A DNA stretch of 64,000 nt, from assembly GCA_017622135.1 (NCBI GenBank), contig JAGARR010000052.1:1-64000 (forward strand). The letters are read 5' to 3'. Each line of letters starts with the position of its first letter. The first letter of the stretch is position 1. Source of the stretch: Spirochaetaceae bacterium. GTDB taxonomy: Bacteria; Spirochaetota; Spirochaetia; Treponematales; Treponemataceae. The notes under the pieces were generated by a model. That model worked only from the letters and a program-made list of their open reading frames with translations. It did not search any database and was not told the origin of the DNA. Of this stretch, positions 37,527 through 45,709 are shown one piece after another. Position numbers and translations under genes: made by a program.

Positions 37527-37727
37527 TCAGTCCTTTGACTTGTAGTATAGCTTGCAGTGACAATAGCCCTCGTAATCAGGGTCATTTATCTGATCGCGAA
37601 ATTCCTTGCAAATACAGAAGTTATCATCAATCTTCTCAAGACGACAGGGACAATATCCTTCCTTTTTCTGTAATGCAGTCCTCATCTTAGCCACGAATGC
37701 AGCATCTTCATTAAGTGTAACTTTCAT
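37527..37727 (-). CDS. Miniature ferredoxin:thioredoxin reductase catalytic-subunit-like protein
   Basis: A 66-residue protein whose Cys pattern follows the FTR beta subunit: YCPCR (Cys26, 28), CICKEF (38, 40) and YCHCKLY (56, 58). True FTR beta uses such Cys to hold a 4Fe-4S cluster beside a redox disulfide that reduces thioredoxin. It is much shorter than plant/cyanobacterial FTR (about 110) and has no partner variable subunit visible. GGAGG is two bases from an upstream ATG but eight bases from the ATG at 37727, which is chosen. Adjacent trxA supports a role as thioredoxin reductase or Fe-S protein; activity is inferred. Confidence 0.78.
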   Translation of the reverse strand: MKVTLNEDAAFVAKMRTALQKKEGYCPCRLEKIDDNFCICKEFRDQINDPDYEGYCHCKLYYKSKD

Positions 37728-37795
37728 TTTCATTACCTCCGTATTATCAAGTATACCATATTATGAAGAACTTTTCTTCATTTTTACCAATTATT

Positions 37796-38461
37796 CTATG
37801 AGGATTTAGCGGTAAAAGTCACCTCACCCTTCTTTGCCAGGTCTGCAAGACTCTTGACGGAATCAGGATTTTTTGCCTCCGCTGGATGCTTTGCCATGCA
37901 AATAAGCTGGGTCATGGTTCCCATGGGGCAATACACGCACCAGGAACGGGGCTTATAGGCAAACATGGTAATCATTCCCAGAACAGAAGAGGTCAACATG
38001 ACACCGTAAAAACCAAAGGCAAACTGGGCTGTCCATGGGGAAAAGCTTGTTCCATGGTAGGCAAACTCCCAAGGCAGGCGGAAGGCCCACAATAAGGTCA
38101 CTGCCTCTCTTAAGGTAGCAGCACCTCGGAACACCTGGACTGTATTCCAAATCATCAGCATGAACATGGTCAAAAAGAAGGCCAAAAATCCATAGCGGAA
38201 CCAACGGGTTTTCATCCACTTGGGAACGTCCTTGTTGCGGGAAAGCTTGAATTTCTTTCCCAGCATGGCAAATAGCTGTCCCCTTCCGCAAAACCTATTG
38301 CAGTAGGTCTTTCTTCCATTGGCAATGGAAAGAATCAGGGGAATAAAAAAGCATAAAAGCCCAATCCATGCAAACATGATGTTAAAGAAACCAAGAATCA
38401 AGTATGTGGCAGAAACAATCCACATATATTCGCTCCACTTCTTTTTCTTAGCTACAGCCAT
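37796..38461 (-). CDS. NapH/CcoG-like membrane 4Fe-4S protein
   Basis: A 221-residue polytopic protein with about four transmembrane segments (YLILGFFNIMFAWIGLLCFF, FLAFFLTMFMLMIW, and two later). Two Cys groups near the membrane, KTYCNRFCGRGQLF and RSWCVYCPMGTMTQL, match the NapH/MauN/CcoG type where quinone- or ferredoxin-linked clusters sit. The ATG at 38461 overlaps the ferredoxin stop by one base, so the two are co-translated. It probably passes electrons between the membrane and the ferredoxin; partner and direction are unknown. Confidence 0.78.
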   Translation of the reverse strand: MAVAKKKKWSEYMWIVSATYLILGFFNIMFAWIGLLCFFIPLILSIANGRKTYCNRFCGRGQLFAMLGKKFKLSRNKDVPKWMKTRWFRYGFLAFFLTMFMLMIWNTVQVFRGAATLREAVTLLWAFRLPWEFAYHGTSFSPWTAQFAFGFYGVMLTSSVLGMITMFAYKPRSWCVYCPMGTMTQLICMAKHPAEAKNPDSVKSLADLAKKGEVTFTAKSS

Positions 38462-38652
38462 TATGCCACCTCCACGGTAATTACTGTTGCAGGACATTCC
38501 TTTGCACAAAGACCACATCCCACGCATTTTGATGTATCTACAAAGGCAAAAATCCCCTGGGGAAGAGAAATCGCATCCTTGGGACAGACCTTTGCACAAG
38601 AACCGCAGGCTACACAAAGCTTGCGATCTACCACAGCATTTTTCCTTGCCAT
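38461..38652 (-). CDS. 2[4Fe-4S] ferredoxin
   Basis: A 63-residue clostridial-type ferredoxin with two complete C-x2-C-x2-C-x3-CP motifs: CVACGSCAKVCP (Cys13, 16, 19, 23) and CVGCGLCAKECP (43, 46, 49, 53). GAGGTG lies five bases before the ATG. It is the first gene of the minus-strand redox group and is coupled by a TAATG overlap to the NapH-like gene. Confidence 0.93.
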   Translation of the reverse strand: MARKNAVVDRKLCVACGSCAKVCPKDAISLPQGIFAFVDTSKCVGCGLCAKECPATVITVEVA

Positions 38653-38672
38653 ATTGCACCTCGAACAATTAG

Positions 38673-38963
38673 TCTACGAGACCACTATACCTGATGGGCA
38701 AGAAATGTTCTGTAACTGGATTACATTTTGGACGGACGATGCCGCCGGACAAGGGTAGCCAAACAAAAAGGCCATCCTTTGGAGTGTGCCCCGCTGATTG
38801 GACGCTCACAATGGTGTTCAAGCTTTGCCAGGAAGCGGAAAAAAATTAGTGACGGGTTAAAGACCTTGAAACGCTCCAGCTGGTCAAAGACATACAATTT
38901 GGAAATAGAGTGCAGAAAACTGTGACCAAAAATATTTTAGGTTCAAACTTCAATCCACAACAT
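38673..38963. other. Intergenic boundary region with no recognised gene
   Basis: Between the ferredoxin and the dynamin operon lie about 300 bases with no supported gene. Composition changes from mixed to strongly AT-rich across it, so it probably contains the left edge of the acquired segment. A short open frame (38728-38925) is Lys/Arg/Ser-rich without family resemblance or ribosome site. On the minus strand a TATAGT (near 38686) may serve the ferredoxin operon. Confidence 0.5.
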
Positions 38964-38992
38964 TTGACAATTGCTCCAAAACATATTATCAT
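38964..38992 (+). promoter_or_regulatory. Strong promoter of the dynamin operon
   Basis: Perfect TTGACA (38964-38969), 17 bases and TATCAT (38987-38992, 5 of 6 consensus). Expected start near 38999; the ribosome site GGGGGAG lies at 39011-39017. The next comparable promoter is not seen until copA, so all five genes probably share it. Confidence 0.75.
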
Positions 38993-39030
38993 CTATAGTA
39001 ATTTTAATCAGGGGGAGAAGAAATGAATAT

Positions 39031-40772
39031 TTGAAAATAATTGATGAATGTGTCAAAGCTACAGATTCTTGTGAGATAAATAATGAAGGATTAAAGATTT
39101 TATCAAAATCTATTGAGAAACAAGAATTATTGGTTCCTGTTATTGGTGCTTTCAGTTCAGGAAAGAGCTCTTTATTAAATTCACTGCTTGGTATGGGGGG
39201 GGGGTACTACCAACTGGGATAGCTCCCGAAACTGCCCTTGCTGCAGAACTAAGATATGATATTGCTGAAAGAATTGAAGCTGTCAAAAATGATGATTCCA
39301 TAGAATCATACACATTGGATGAATTTAAAGAAATTGGTAAAAAAGCTGCTGACATTAAATATTTAAAGGTATATCTTTCAAACAGTAATTTAAAAGACAT
39401 TGAGCCGCTTGTCCTTGTTGACATGCCAGGTTTTGAATCTCCTATAGAAGCCCATGATAAGTCAATTAATGTGTACTTAAATCGTGGTGCATATTTTGTT
39501 GTTCTAGTTTCTGCACAGGAAGGAACGCTGCATAGAAGTGCGATTCGTAAGCTTCAAAATGTGCTTGATTGTGACAGAGATTTCTCGATTATTGTAAGCA
39601 AGGCAAATCTTGTTACTGAAGACAATGCAAGTATTGTTTGTAATAAAATTGCCTCGCAGATTGATATTGAATTTTCGCTGGATAAAACTCCTGTACCTGT
39701 TGGAAAAGATGGGGCTGACGCATTAAAGAAAATTATTGAATCAATTAATCCTAACTTGCTTTTCAAGGCAATTGTAAACACCCCCATGAAGAATGAGTTA
39801 TATACTCTTGAGTCATCTGTGAATGTAAAAATTTCTACGCTCAAAAGAAACGAGGGTGAAAATATAGATGCAATAGACCAATTAAAAAGGGCTTTGGTAA
39901 AGCTTGAACGTACTCGTGACCACATGATTACTAATGCCACTTCAACAGGAGCAATAAAAGAGAAGACAGATGTCGTTATTTCTAATATTGGAAGAGCTCT
40001 GTCAAATAATGTTGACCACATTATTTCCGTTAGCCAGAAAGGCGGTGCAGATAAAGCATCTGAAGAAATCTCAGACATAATAAAGGAATCTCTTCTTTCA
40101 GAAATGAAAGATATTACTGAATCGATGGCTTCCGATATTACAGGGAAAATCAATATAGAGATTCACGATATTGAAAGAACTTTTAATACTTATGCAGGCT
40201 CCTCAACCAATTCTACAGATGTTTCTCTTGACCAGTTTTCAACTCTTTTTACAAATACAATCAATAATGGCATGGCATCTTTGAACAGCATGGTTGAAAA
40301 TAGAAAGAACAAGGAGGATTCAACAAAATCATATAAGGCCATCACTTCTTTACTGGCTATTTCAACTAATATCATCAATCCGATAGCAGAATTGGCAATT
40401 GTTTTCTTGCCGGAAATAATCAATTTCTTCTCCCAAAATATGATGAGAAGACAAGAAGAAGAAGCAAGACGTCGTGCCCAAGAACAGGCTGAACAGGCCA
40501 GAGAGCATCTGAGATCTCAGCTTCTTACAGAACTTATTCCAAACGTTAAAAGAGAATTGAGACCAAAAGTTGAGAAAATGATATCAGAACGAGCTGGAGA
40601 TATGGTTACTGAGATTACAGAGCAGTATAGAACTCTTCTTGAGCAAAAACAGCAGGAAATCAATGCTGCAGAAGCAGAACGCAAGCAGCACCAGGATGAA
40701 CTCAATGAAAAGATTGCAAACCTCGAAGCAGTTCTTTCAACCGTAAAAGAAGCAAGAGCCAAGGTTTGCTAA
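39031..40772 (+). CDS. Dynamin-like GTPase A, frame interrupted at a G10 tract
   Basis: About 580 residues if the frame is restored. P-loop GAFSSGKSSLLN (about 39-50), switch-I segment LPTGIAPETA, and DMPG in the G3 motif (about 131) mark a dynamin-family GTPase; the G4 motif is atypical (IVSKANLVTED). A hydrophobic stretch (about 435-465: LLAISTNIINPIAELAIVFLP) and a long charged coiled coil (about 470-580) follow, typical of membrane-remodelling dynamins. As sequenced, the frame shifts right after the P-loop at ten G (39195-39204) and stops at 39231; one added G or two removed restore it. The best-placed ATG (39023) meets TGA after three codons, so TTG 39031 is taken as start. Phase variation, decay or sequence error are all possible. 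Confidence 0.75.
39195..39204 (+). repeat. Homopolymer of ten G inside dynamin-like gene A
   Basis: A run of exactly ten G begins with the G of an in-frame ATG codon and ends where the reading frame is lost. The switch-I sequence LPTGIAPETA is encoded immediately downstream in the other frame. Such tracts are classic sites of slipped-strand phase variation. Confidence 0.95.
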
Positions 40773-40789
40773 CAAATAAGGAGCAGAAT

Positions 40790-43090
40790 ATGGATATTAC
40801 TGAAATTTGCAATATTAAGAATAGGCTTCAGAATTTAGTTGATTCCCATCCGAGTGAATTGGCGGATTGTGCCAGTGAAGTCTTATCGGTCTCTTCTGAG
40901 GAACTTATGCAACAGTATAATGAAAAGATGAATCCTCACCGGCTCTTGCACATAGGTCTTGTGGGACGTGTAAAGGCAGGAAAGTCTTCATTATTGAATT
41001 CGCTTTTTTTTGGAGGAAAGGATATTCTTCCCAAAGCTGCAACCCCAATGACAGCAGCACTGACAATGCTTAACTACAGTGAAAAGCCGTATGTAAAAAT
41101 CAATTTTTTTACACAGGATGATTATGATAGGCTAAAAACAAAAGCTGCCGATTACAATAGAAAACTCGAAGAAAAAACAAAACAGATTTTTGCGAAGAAA
41201 GCAGAACAATTACAAAAAAAAGGTGAAAAATTTGATGAAAATGAGCTTATGGAAAAGGCGAGGAAACTCGCTGCTGGAGAATTCTCAGAGAACATCATTT
41301 TGTCAGGAGCTGCCGACCAATATCAGATGATTCAGAATGCTGGTGACGCAGTTCGCTCTTATATTGGCCATCAAAGTGAAATCATTGAACTTGACAGCAT
41401 AGAGGATGTTGGTTCTCGGCTAGGAGAATATGTTGGTTCTACAGGAAAATACACGGCAGTTACCAATAATGTTGAGATTGGATTCCCCTTCGAGACATTA
41501 AAAGACATCACTGTTGTGGATACGCCTGGTTTTGACGACCCTGTCCCTTCTCGTGATGCCCAGGCAAGAAACGCCCTAAAAAAATGTGATGTTATTTTTA
41601 TACTGAGCCCAGCAGGTCAGTTTTGTAATCAGGAAGATAAAAACAATATTGAAAAAATTGAGAAGGGAGAAGCTGTACCAGAAATTCATGTGATAGCAAG
41701 CAAGATTGACAGTGAGCTCGGAAATGAGTCAATGGATGCGGCGAATGGCAACATCAAAGAGGAAATCAGACTCATTACCGAAACGATTCAAGAAACATTG
41801 AAGAGCCTCATAGATTCAATGCATGGAACATCAACTGTGTTTGAGGCTCTGAAGAAAAGTGCCCAGCAACCTTTACTGTATACTTCAGGAATTTGTCAGT
41901 CCCTGTACGAAACATGGAGTAGTCGTCGGGAATGGAAGGATGAAGAGTCAGATGTGTGGGAACGCTTAAAAGAGACATACCCAGATGCATTCGAAAGCGA
42001 AGACGACTCAGCAAAGGAACAATTGAGAATAATTGGCAATGTGGATGTCATTCACCAGAAAATTCTGGATGTTCGCTCAAAAAAAGATGAAATTCTTGCA
42101 AAGGTCAGAGATGATTTTACAGCCAAGCAGTTATCAGTAATCAGGGAAGCGATAAAAGAAACGCTTGATTACTTGAAAGAAAAAGTTGCCTACATCAAGA
42201 GCTCTGATATTAACGGAATAAAGGCTGAGGCAGAAAAGCAACAAGAAAATTATGCTGGACTCAAGGGGGATTTTACAGAAATCTTGACAGGCATTTTTGA
42301 TGATTATGCAGTTAATTGTCGTGAAGCATGCAATCAGATTATCCGTGATTTTTATTCAGGTACAAAAGATGCGGCTAAAAACGAAAGGGGACACGCAGAT
42401 CGTACCGGAACACGGACTGAGTCCAAGGATTGCACTGTACAGGTCAAGGATGCCGGGTTTGGAGGAAAAGTAAAGCGACTCTTTGGTGTTGGTGGCTATC
42501 ATGACGAGATACGAACAAAATACTACAACGTGAATTATAATTACACTGTCCGCACCATCAATGCCAGTGAAGTCCGTTCAATTCTCTGTGACTTTGCAAC
42601 TGGTTTGCGAGAAACCTTGGAAATTGAGGTTGACAAGAGGAGAAATCAGCTAAAAGCCAAGTTGAAGTCAGGAATACTTGAAATTTGGGCAAAATACCAG
42701 ATTCAGGAAAATTTAGGTAATGCAACTCGCAATGCCCAAGCCAATTTAATTCTTTCGAAAATCCCAGATTGCGATTTGGGAATCGATTGGAAATTACCTG
42801 AAAGCTTGCAATCAGGAGGAATGTTGGAGGAGGAAGAGGCTGATTCATTCTGGGATAGATTTGTACAGGAACAAACAAACGTCAAAACAGTGTATACTGA
42901 CGCAGTAAAAGATTTTCTTTCTGATATCAAGTCTACATTCGATGCTGCAACAACAACAGAATTGATTCTTTCCAAAATGAAAGAAAACATTGACAAACTG
43001 TTGAATGAAGTTTCAAACAAAAATGCAACTTTGGATAACTACAATCGTATTTATGCAGAGGTTGAAGAATTCAGCAAGTCTCTTTATTAG
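40790..43090 (+). CDS. Dynamin-like GTPase B
   Basis: A 766-residue large GTPase. P-loop GRVKAGKSSLLNSL (G59 to ~72), switch-I LPKAATPMTAALTML, G3 DTPGFDDP (D244) and G4 ASKID (about 304) are all intact. A charged insert (about 100-150) lies between G1 and G3. The rest is helical, with a Gly-rich loop FGGKVKRLFGVGGYHDE and a segment YYNVNYNYTVRTINASEVRS that may be a membrane-contact or assembly element. No transmembrane helix is seen. The ATG at 40790 follows AAGGAG by seven bases; gene A ends 17 bases upstream. Confidence 0.85.
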   Translation: MDITEICNIKNRLQNLVDSHPSELADCASEVLSVSSEELMQQYNEKMNPHRLLHIGLVGRVKAGKSSLLNSLFFGGKDILPKAATPMTAALTMLNYSEKPYVKINFFTQDDYDRLKTKAADYNRKLEEKTKQIFAKKAEQLQKKGEKFDENELMEKARKLAAGEFSENIILSGAADQYQMIQNAGDAVRSYIGHQSEIIELDSIEDVGSRLGEYVGSTGKYTAVTNNVEIGFPFETLKDITVVDTPGFDDPVPSRDAQARNALKKCDVIFILSPAGQFCNQEDKNNIEKIEKGEAVPEIHVIASKIDSELGNESMDAANGNIKEEIRLITETIQETLKSLIDSMHGTSTVFEALKKSAQQPLLYTSGICQSLYETWSSRREWKDEESDVWERLKETYPDAFESEDDSAKEQLRIIGNVDVIHQKILDVRSKKDEILAKVRDDFTAKQLSVIREAIKETLDYLKEKVAYIKSSDINGIKAEAEKQQENYAGLKGDFTEILTGIFDDYAVNCREACNQIIRDFYSGTKDAAKNERGHADRTGTRTESKDCTVQVKDAGFGGKVKRLFGVGGYHDEIRTKYYNVNYNYTVRTINASEVRSILCDFATGLRETLEIEVDKRRNQLKAKLKSGILEIWAKYQIQENLGNATRNAQANLILSKIPDCDLGIDWKLPESLQSGGMLEEEEADSFWDRFVQEQTNVKTVYTDAVKDFLSDIKSTFDAATTTELILSKMKENIDKLLNEVSNKNATLDNYNRIYAEVEEFSKSLY

Positions 43091-43099
43091 GATATACAG

Positions 43100-44572
43100 A
43101 TGTCTGACATTGATGTTTTGAAGAAAGAAAATGACTCCCTCGTTACCAAATTGGATGTGATTACAGCTGTTTTGACGGCAAAGCCAATTGACGGAAAGCC
43201 TGCTATGCATTTACAGGAATTCAAGAAGCTGGTTGAAGACGACTTTGTCAAGAAATTTGCCGCAAAAGAAGAAACTCTTTCTGATGATGCACAGATCCAT
43301 GCAGATTTACAATCAATTGCTGCTGATTTGGAGGATATAATCAAATTTCCTATGCTGTTTAACAAGCATATTGTGGCTGTTTCTGGAGGTTTTTCAAGCG
43401 GTAAATCTAAATTTTTGAATACGTTATTCAAGGATTCAAATATTAAGCTGTCGGTTGGAATTAAACCGGTGACTGCAATTCCTGCATTCGTAATGGCTGG
43501 AGAGAAAACCTCCGGCTCAACATTTACTCGTGATGGGCGTCGCGGTTCAATGAAACCCGAAGTTTTTGGAAGAATTGATCACAACTTTATTGAATCCTTA
43601 GGATTTAACTTGAAGGATATCATGCCGTACATGACCGTTGAGGTACCATTTAATGAAGAGTACAAAGGTTTTACCCATATCTGTTTGATTGACACTCCCG
43701 GATATAACCCTGCAAAAACAAGTGAAACGGAAAATGATATTGAGGTTGCTTTTGATGCCTTGGGAAAAGCAGCTGATGTCATTTGGTTTGTAGACATTGA
43801 GGCGGGAACACTGCCGGAAAGTGATGTTGAGTTTCTCACAAAAATAATGTCAGAAGGGGACAAGAAAATATATATTCTTGTTAGCAAGGCCGACAAAAAG
43901 GAATCTCAAATCCAACGGATAATAAACCAAATAAAAAGTGTTTGTGAAGATAATGACATCTCAATCGAAGGAATCTCTGCATTTAGTTCAAACAAGAATA
44001 AGGAGTATTTGGATGAAGACGGAGAGACATCTGTTTTCAAATTCCTAGAAAAACACAATGATGATAAAAGTGACATTACTTCAAGATATAAAAGGTTGCT
44101 GAATAAAATCGATTCTCTCTTTGAAAAATATAAGGTTTCAATAAATGAGGATTTGGATCGCATTTATGAAGCCAAGAAAAGTGTCATGAACATGCAGATT
44201 CAGATGGAATCAAAAATTGCCCAGTTGGAGGAAAAACTTTCTGAGGTGTCGGCAACGGGAAATTATTATGTTGCCCATAAGAGAGGAAATACAGCCTCTT
44301 CTAACGCTACATCCTATGAAGACTTTGAATTGGAAATTGACTATCATAGTTTAATCCATGACCGCAGTGAACAAGACAAAGTAAACTTGAAAATGGCTCA
44401 GGAAATATGTACCGCTATGAAAACTTGTGTAAAGTCAATATTTGAAGAGCTTAATCCAGATGCCAGGAAGGATATAGCAGCTGCCTCAAGAAAGAAATTC
44501 TGTGGCAATTGTGGAAATCCGCTCAATGTCTCCGCAAAGTTTTGCGGGAATTGTGGCGCTGCAACATTCTAA
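43100..44572 (+). CDS. Dynamin-like GTPase C with C-terminal double zinc ribbon
   Basis: A 490-residue GTPase. P-loop GGFSSGKSKFLNTL (G96), switch-I KPVTAIPAFV, G3 DTPGYNPAK (D198) and G4 VSKADK (about 259) are intact. A helical part follows (about 330-450, including KSVMNMQIQMESKIAQLEEKL), and the C terminus has two CGNCG knuckles in FCGNCGNPLNVSAKFCGNCG, a zinc ribbon. The start is nine bases after gene B. The zinc ribbon resembles that opening the next gene's product, suggesting the two proteins share a partner or scaffold. Confidence 0.85.
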   Translation: MSDIDVLKKENDSLVTKLDVITAVLTAKPIDGKPAMHLQEFKKLVEDDFVKKFAAKEETLSDDAQIHADLQSIAADLEDIIKFPMLFNKHIVAVSGGFSSGKSKFLNTLFKDSNIKLSVGIKPVTAIPAFVMAGEKTSGSTFTRDGRRGSMKPEVFGRIDHNFIESLGFNLKDIMPYMTVEVPFNEEYKGFTHICLIDTPGYNPAKTSETENDIEVAFDALGKAADVIWFVDIEAGTLPESDVEFLTKIMSEGDKKIYILVSKADKKESQIQRIINQIKSVCEDNDISIEGISAFSSNKNKEYLDEDGETSVFKFLEKHNDDKSDITSRYKRLLNKIDSLFEKYKVSINEDLDRIYEAKKSVMNMQIQMESKIAQLEEKLSEVSATGNYYVAHKRGNTASSNATSYEDFELEIDYHSLIHDRSEQDKVNLKMAQEICTAMKTCVKSIFEELNPDARKDIAAASRKKFCGNCGNPLNVSAKFCGNCGAATF

Positions 44573-44587
44573 CATCAGGAGTTGAAA

Positions 44588-45709
44588 ATGGCCGGAAAAA
44601 TTACATGTCCAAATTGTGGGAAAACAGTACCTGCTACGAATTTTTGTGAAGAATGCAATTTTGCATTAACAGATAAGGGAAAAATTGCAAAATCTGCCAG
44701 AGAGACAGAGGCAGAAAAGAAAGAGAGGGAAAGGATAGAGAAGCAGAATCGTGAAGATGAAGAAAGAAAGCGAAAGCATGAGCGAGACAAATTGGAGGAG
44801 GAAAACCGCCACAAGGAAGCAATGGCGGCTCAGCAGGCAGATGAAGAGCGAAAAAAAAGAGAGCAAGAGCAAAAGCATGAGCGAGACAAACAAGAAATTG
44901 ACCGCCGCCATGAGAGAGAAAAATTGGCGGAGGAAAACCGCCATAAGGAAACAATGGCGGCCCAGCAGGCAGATGAAGACAAAAGAAAAAGAGAACATGA
45001 GCTAGACAAAATAGCGGAGGCAAACCGTCATAAGGAAACAATGGCGGTCCACGAGAAACGAAAAAAACTACTATTCCTCCTCACCCTGATTTTTTTATGT
45101 GTCATTGGAGCAAGCATTGCAATTGGATTGGGTATTGCTAAAAAGCGTTATGACAACCTTCCCTATTTGAATCATTCCAATTATCAAATTTGGAAAAATC
45201 CTGTCTCAGCAAAAGAATACAGATACTTTTTATCAGAGACAAATTATGAATCGAAGGCGTCAAGTTTACAGAACTATGTAAAGCACGTAACTGATGAAAA
45301 AATGGAGTTAGTTGGTTTTGCTGATCATGCGTCTCTGGAAGACAATTCTCCAGTTGTGTATGTTTCATTTATGGATGCTATTGAGTACTGTAATTTCAAG
45401 AGTAATGACGAGGGGCTAAAAGAGTATTATACAATTCAAGATGATGAAAAAATAATAATTGATGAGCAAGCTAATGGATACAGACTTCCCACTGCAGAGG
45501 AATGGACGGATTCTGCAAAGAAGTTTAAAGAGTTGCGTGATGACAAAATTTCTGAATGGTGCTTCGACGCATATAACGATTCAGAGGAATTAAGAATAAT
45601 AAAGAAGTACCAAAAAGGTACCAAAGCTCCTGCAGAATATCAATCATATTCAGATGCAGCGTATGGAGTTGATACAATTGGATTTAGAGTAATAAGGAGT
45701 CAAGAATGA
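44588..45709 (+). CDS. Zinc-ribbon / coiled-coil / TM / SUMF1-like protein (island gene D)
   Basis: A 373-residue protein of unusual build. Residues 7-23 form a zinc ribbon (CPNC, CEEC). Residues ~35-160 are a highly charged coiled coil containing three copies of a segment centred on ENRHKEtMAaQQADE. Residues 161-183 are a transmembrane helix. The C-terminal part (about 190-373) resembles a SUMF1/FGE domain: NPVSAKEYRYFLSET, VVYVSFMDAIEYCNF, GYRLPTAEEWTDSAKK, SEWCFDA and TIGFRVIRS. By topology the coiled coil is cytoplasmic and the SUMF1-like part extracytoplasmic. CAGGAG lies six bases before the ATG. Function unknown. Confidence 0.82.
   Translation: MAGKITCPNCGKTVPATNFCEECNFALTDKGKIAKSARETEAEKKERERIEKQNREDEERKRKHERDKLEEENRHKEAMAAQQADEERKKREQEQKHERDKQEIDRRHEREKLAEENRHKETMAAQQADEDKRKREHELDKIAEANRHKETMAVHEKRKKLLFLLTLIFLCVIGASIAIGLGIAKKRYDNLPYLNHSNYQIWKNPVSAKEYRYFLSETNYESKASSLQNYVKHVTDEKMELVGFADHASLEDNSPVVYVSFMDAIEYCNFKSNDEGLKEYYTIQDDEKIIIDEQANGYRLPTAEEWTDSAKKFKELRDDKISEWCFDAYNDSEELRIIKKYQKGTKAPAEYQSYSDAAYGVDTIGFRVIRSQE

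Noticed and set aside
37763..37781. Hairpin ATGAAGAA/TTCTTCAT between the NapH-like and FTR-like genes
   Set aside because: Followed by T only on the plus strand, where no gene ends; it does not look like a terminator for the minus-strand operon.
38728..38925. 65-codon frame before the dynamin operon
   Set aside because: No ribosome site or recognisable domain and overlaps the presumed edge of the acquired segment.
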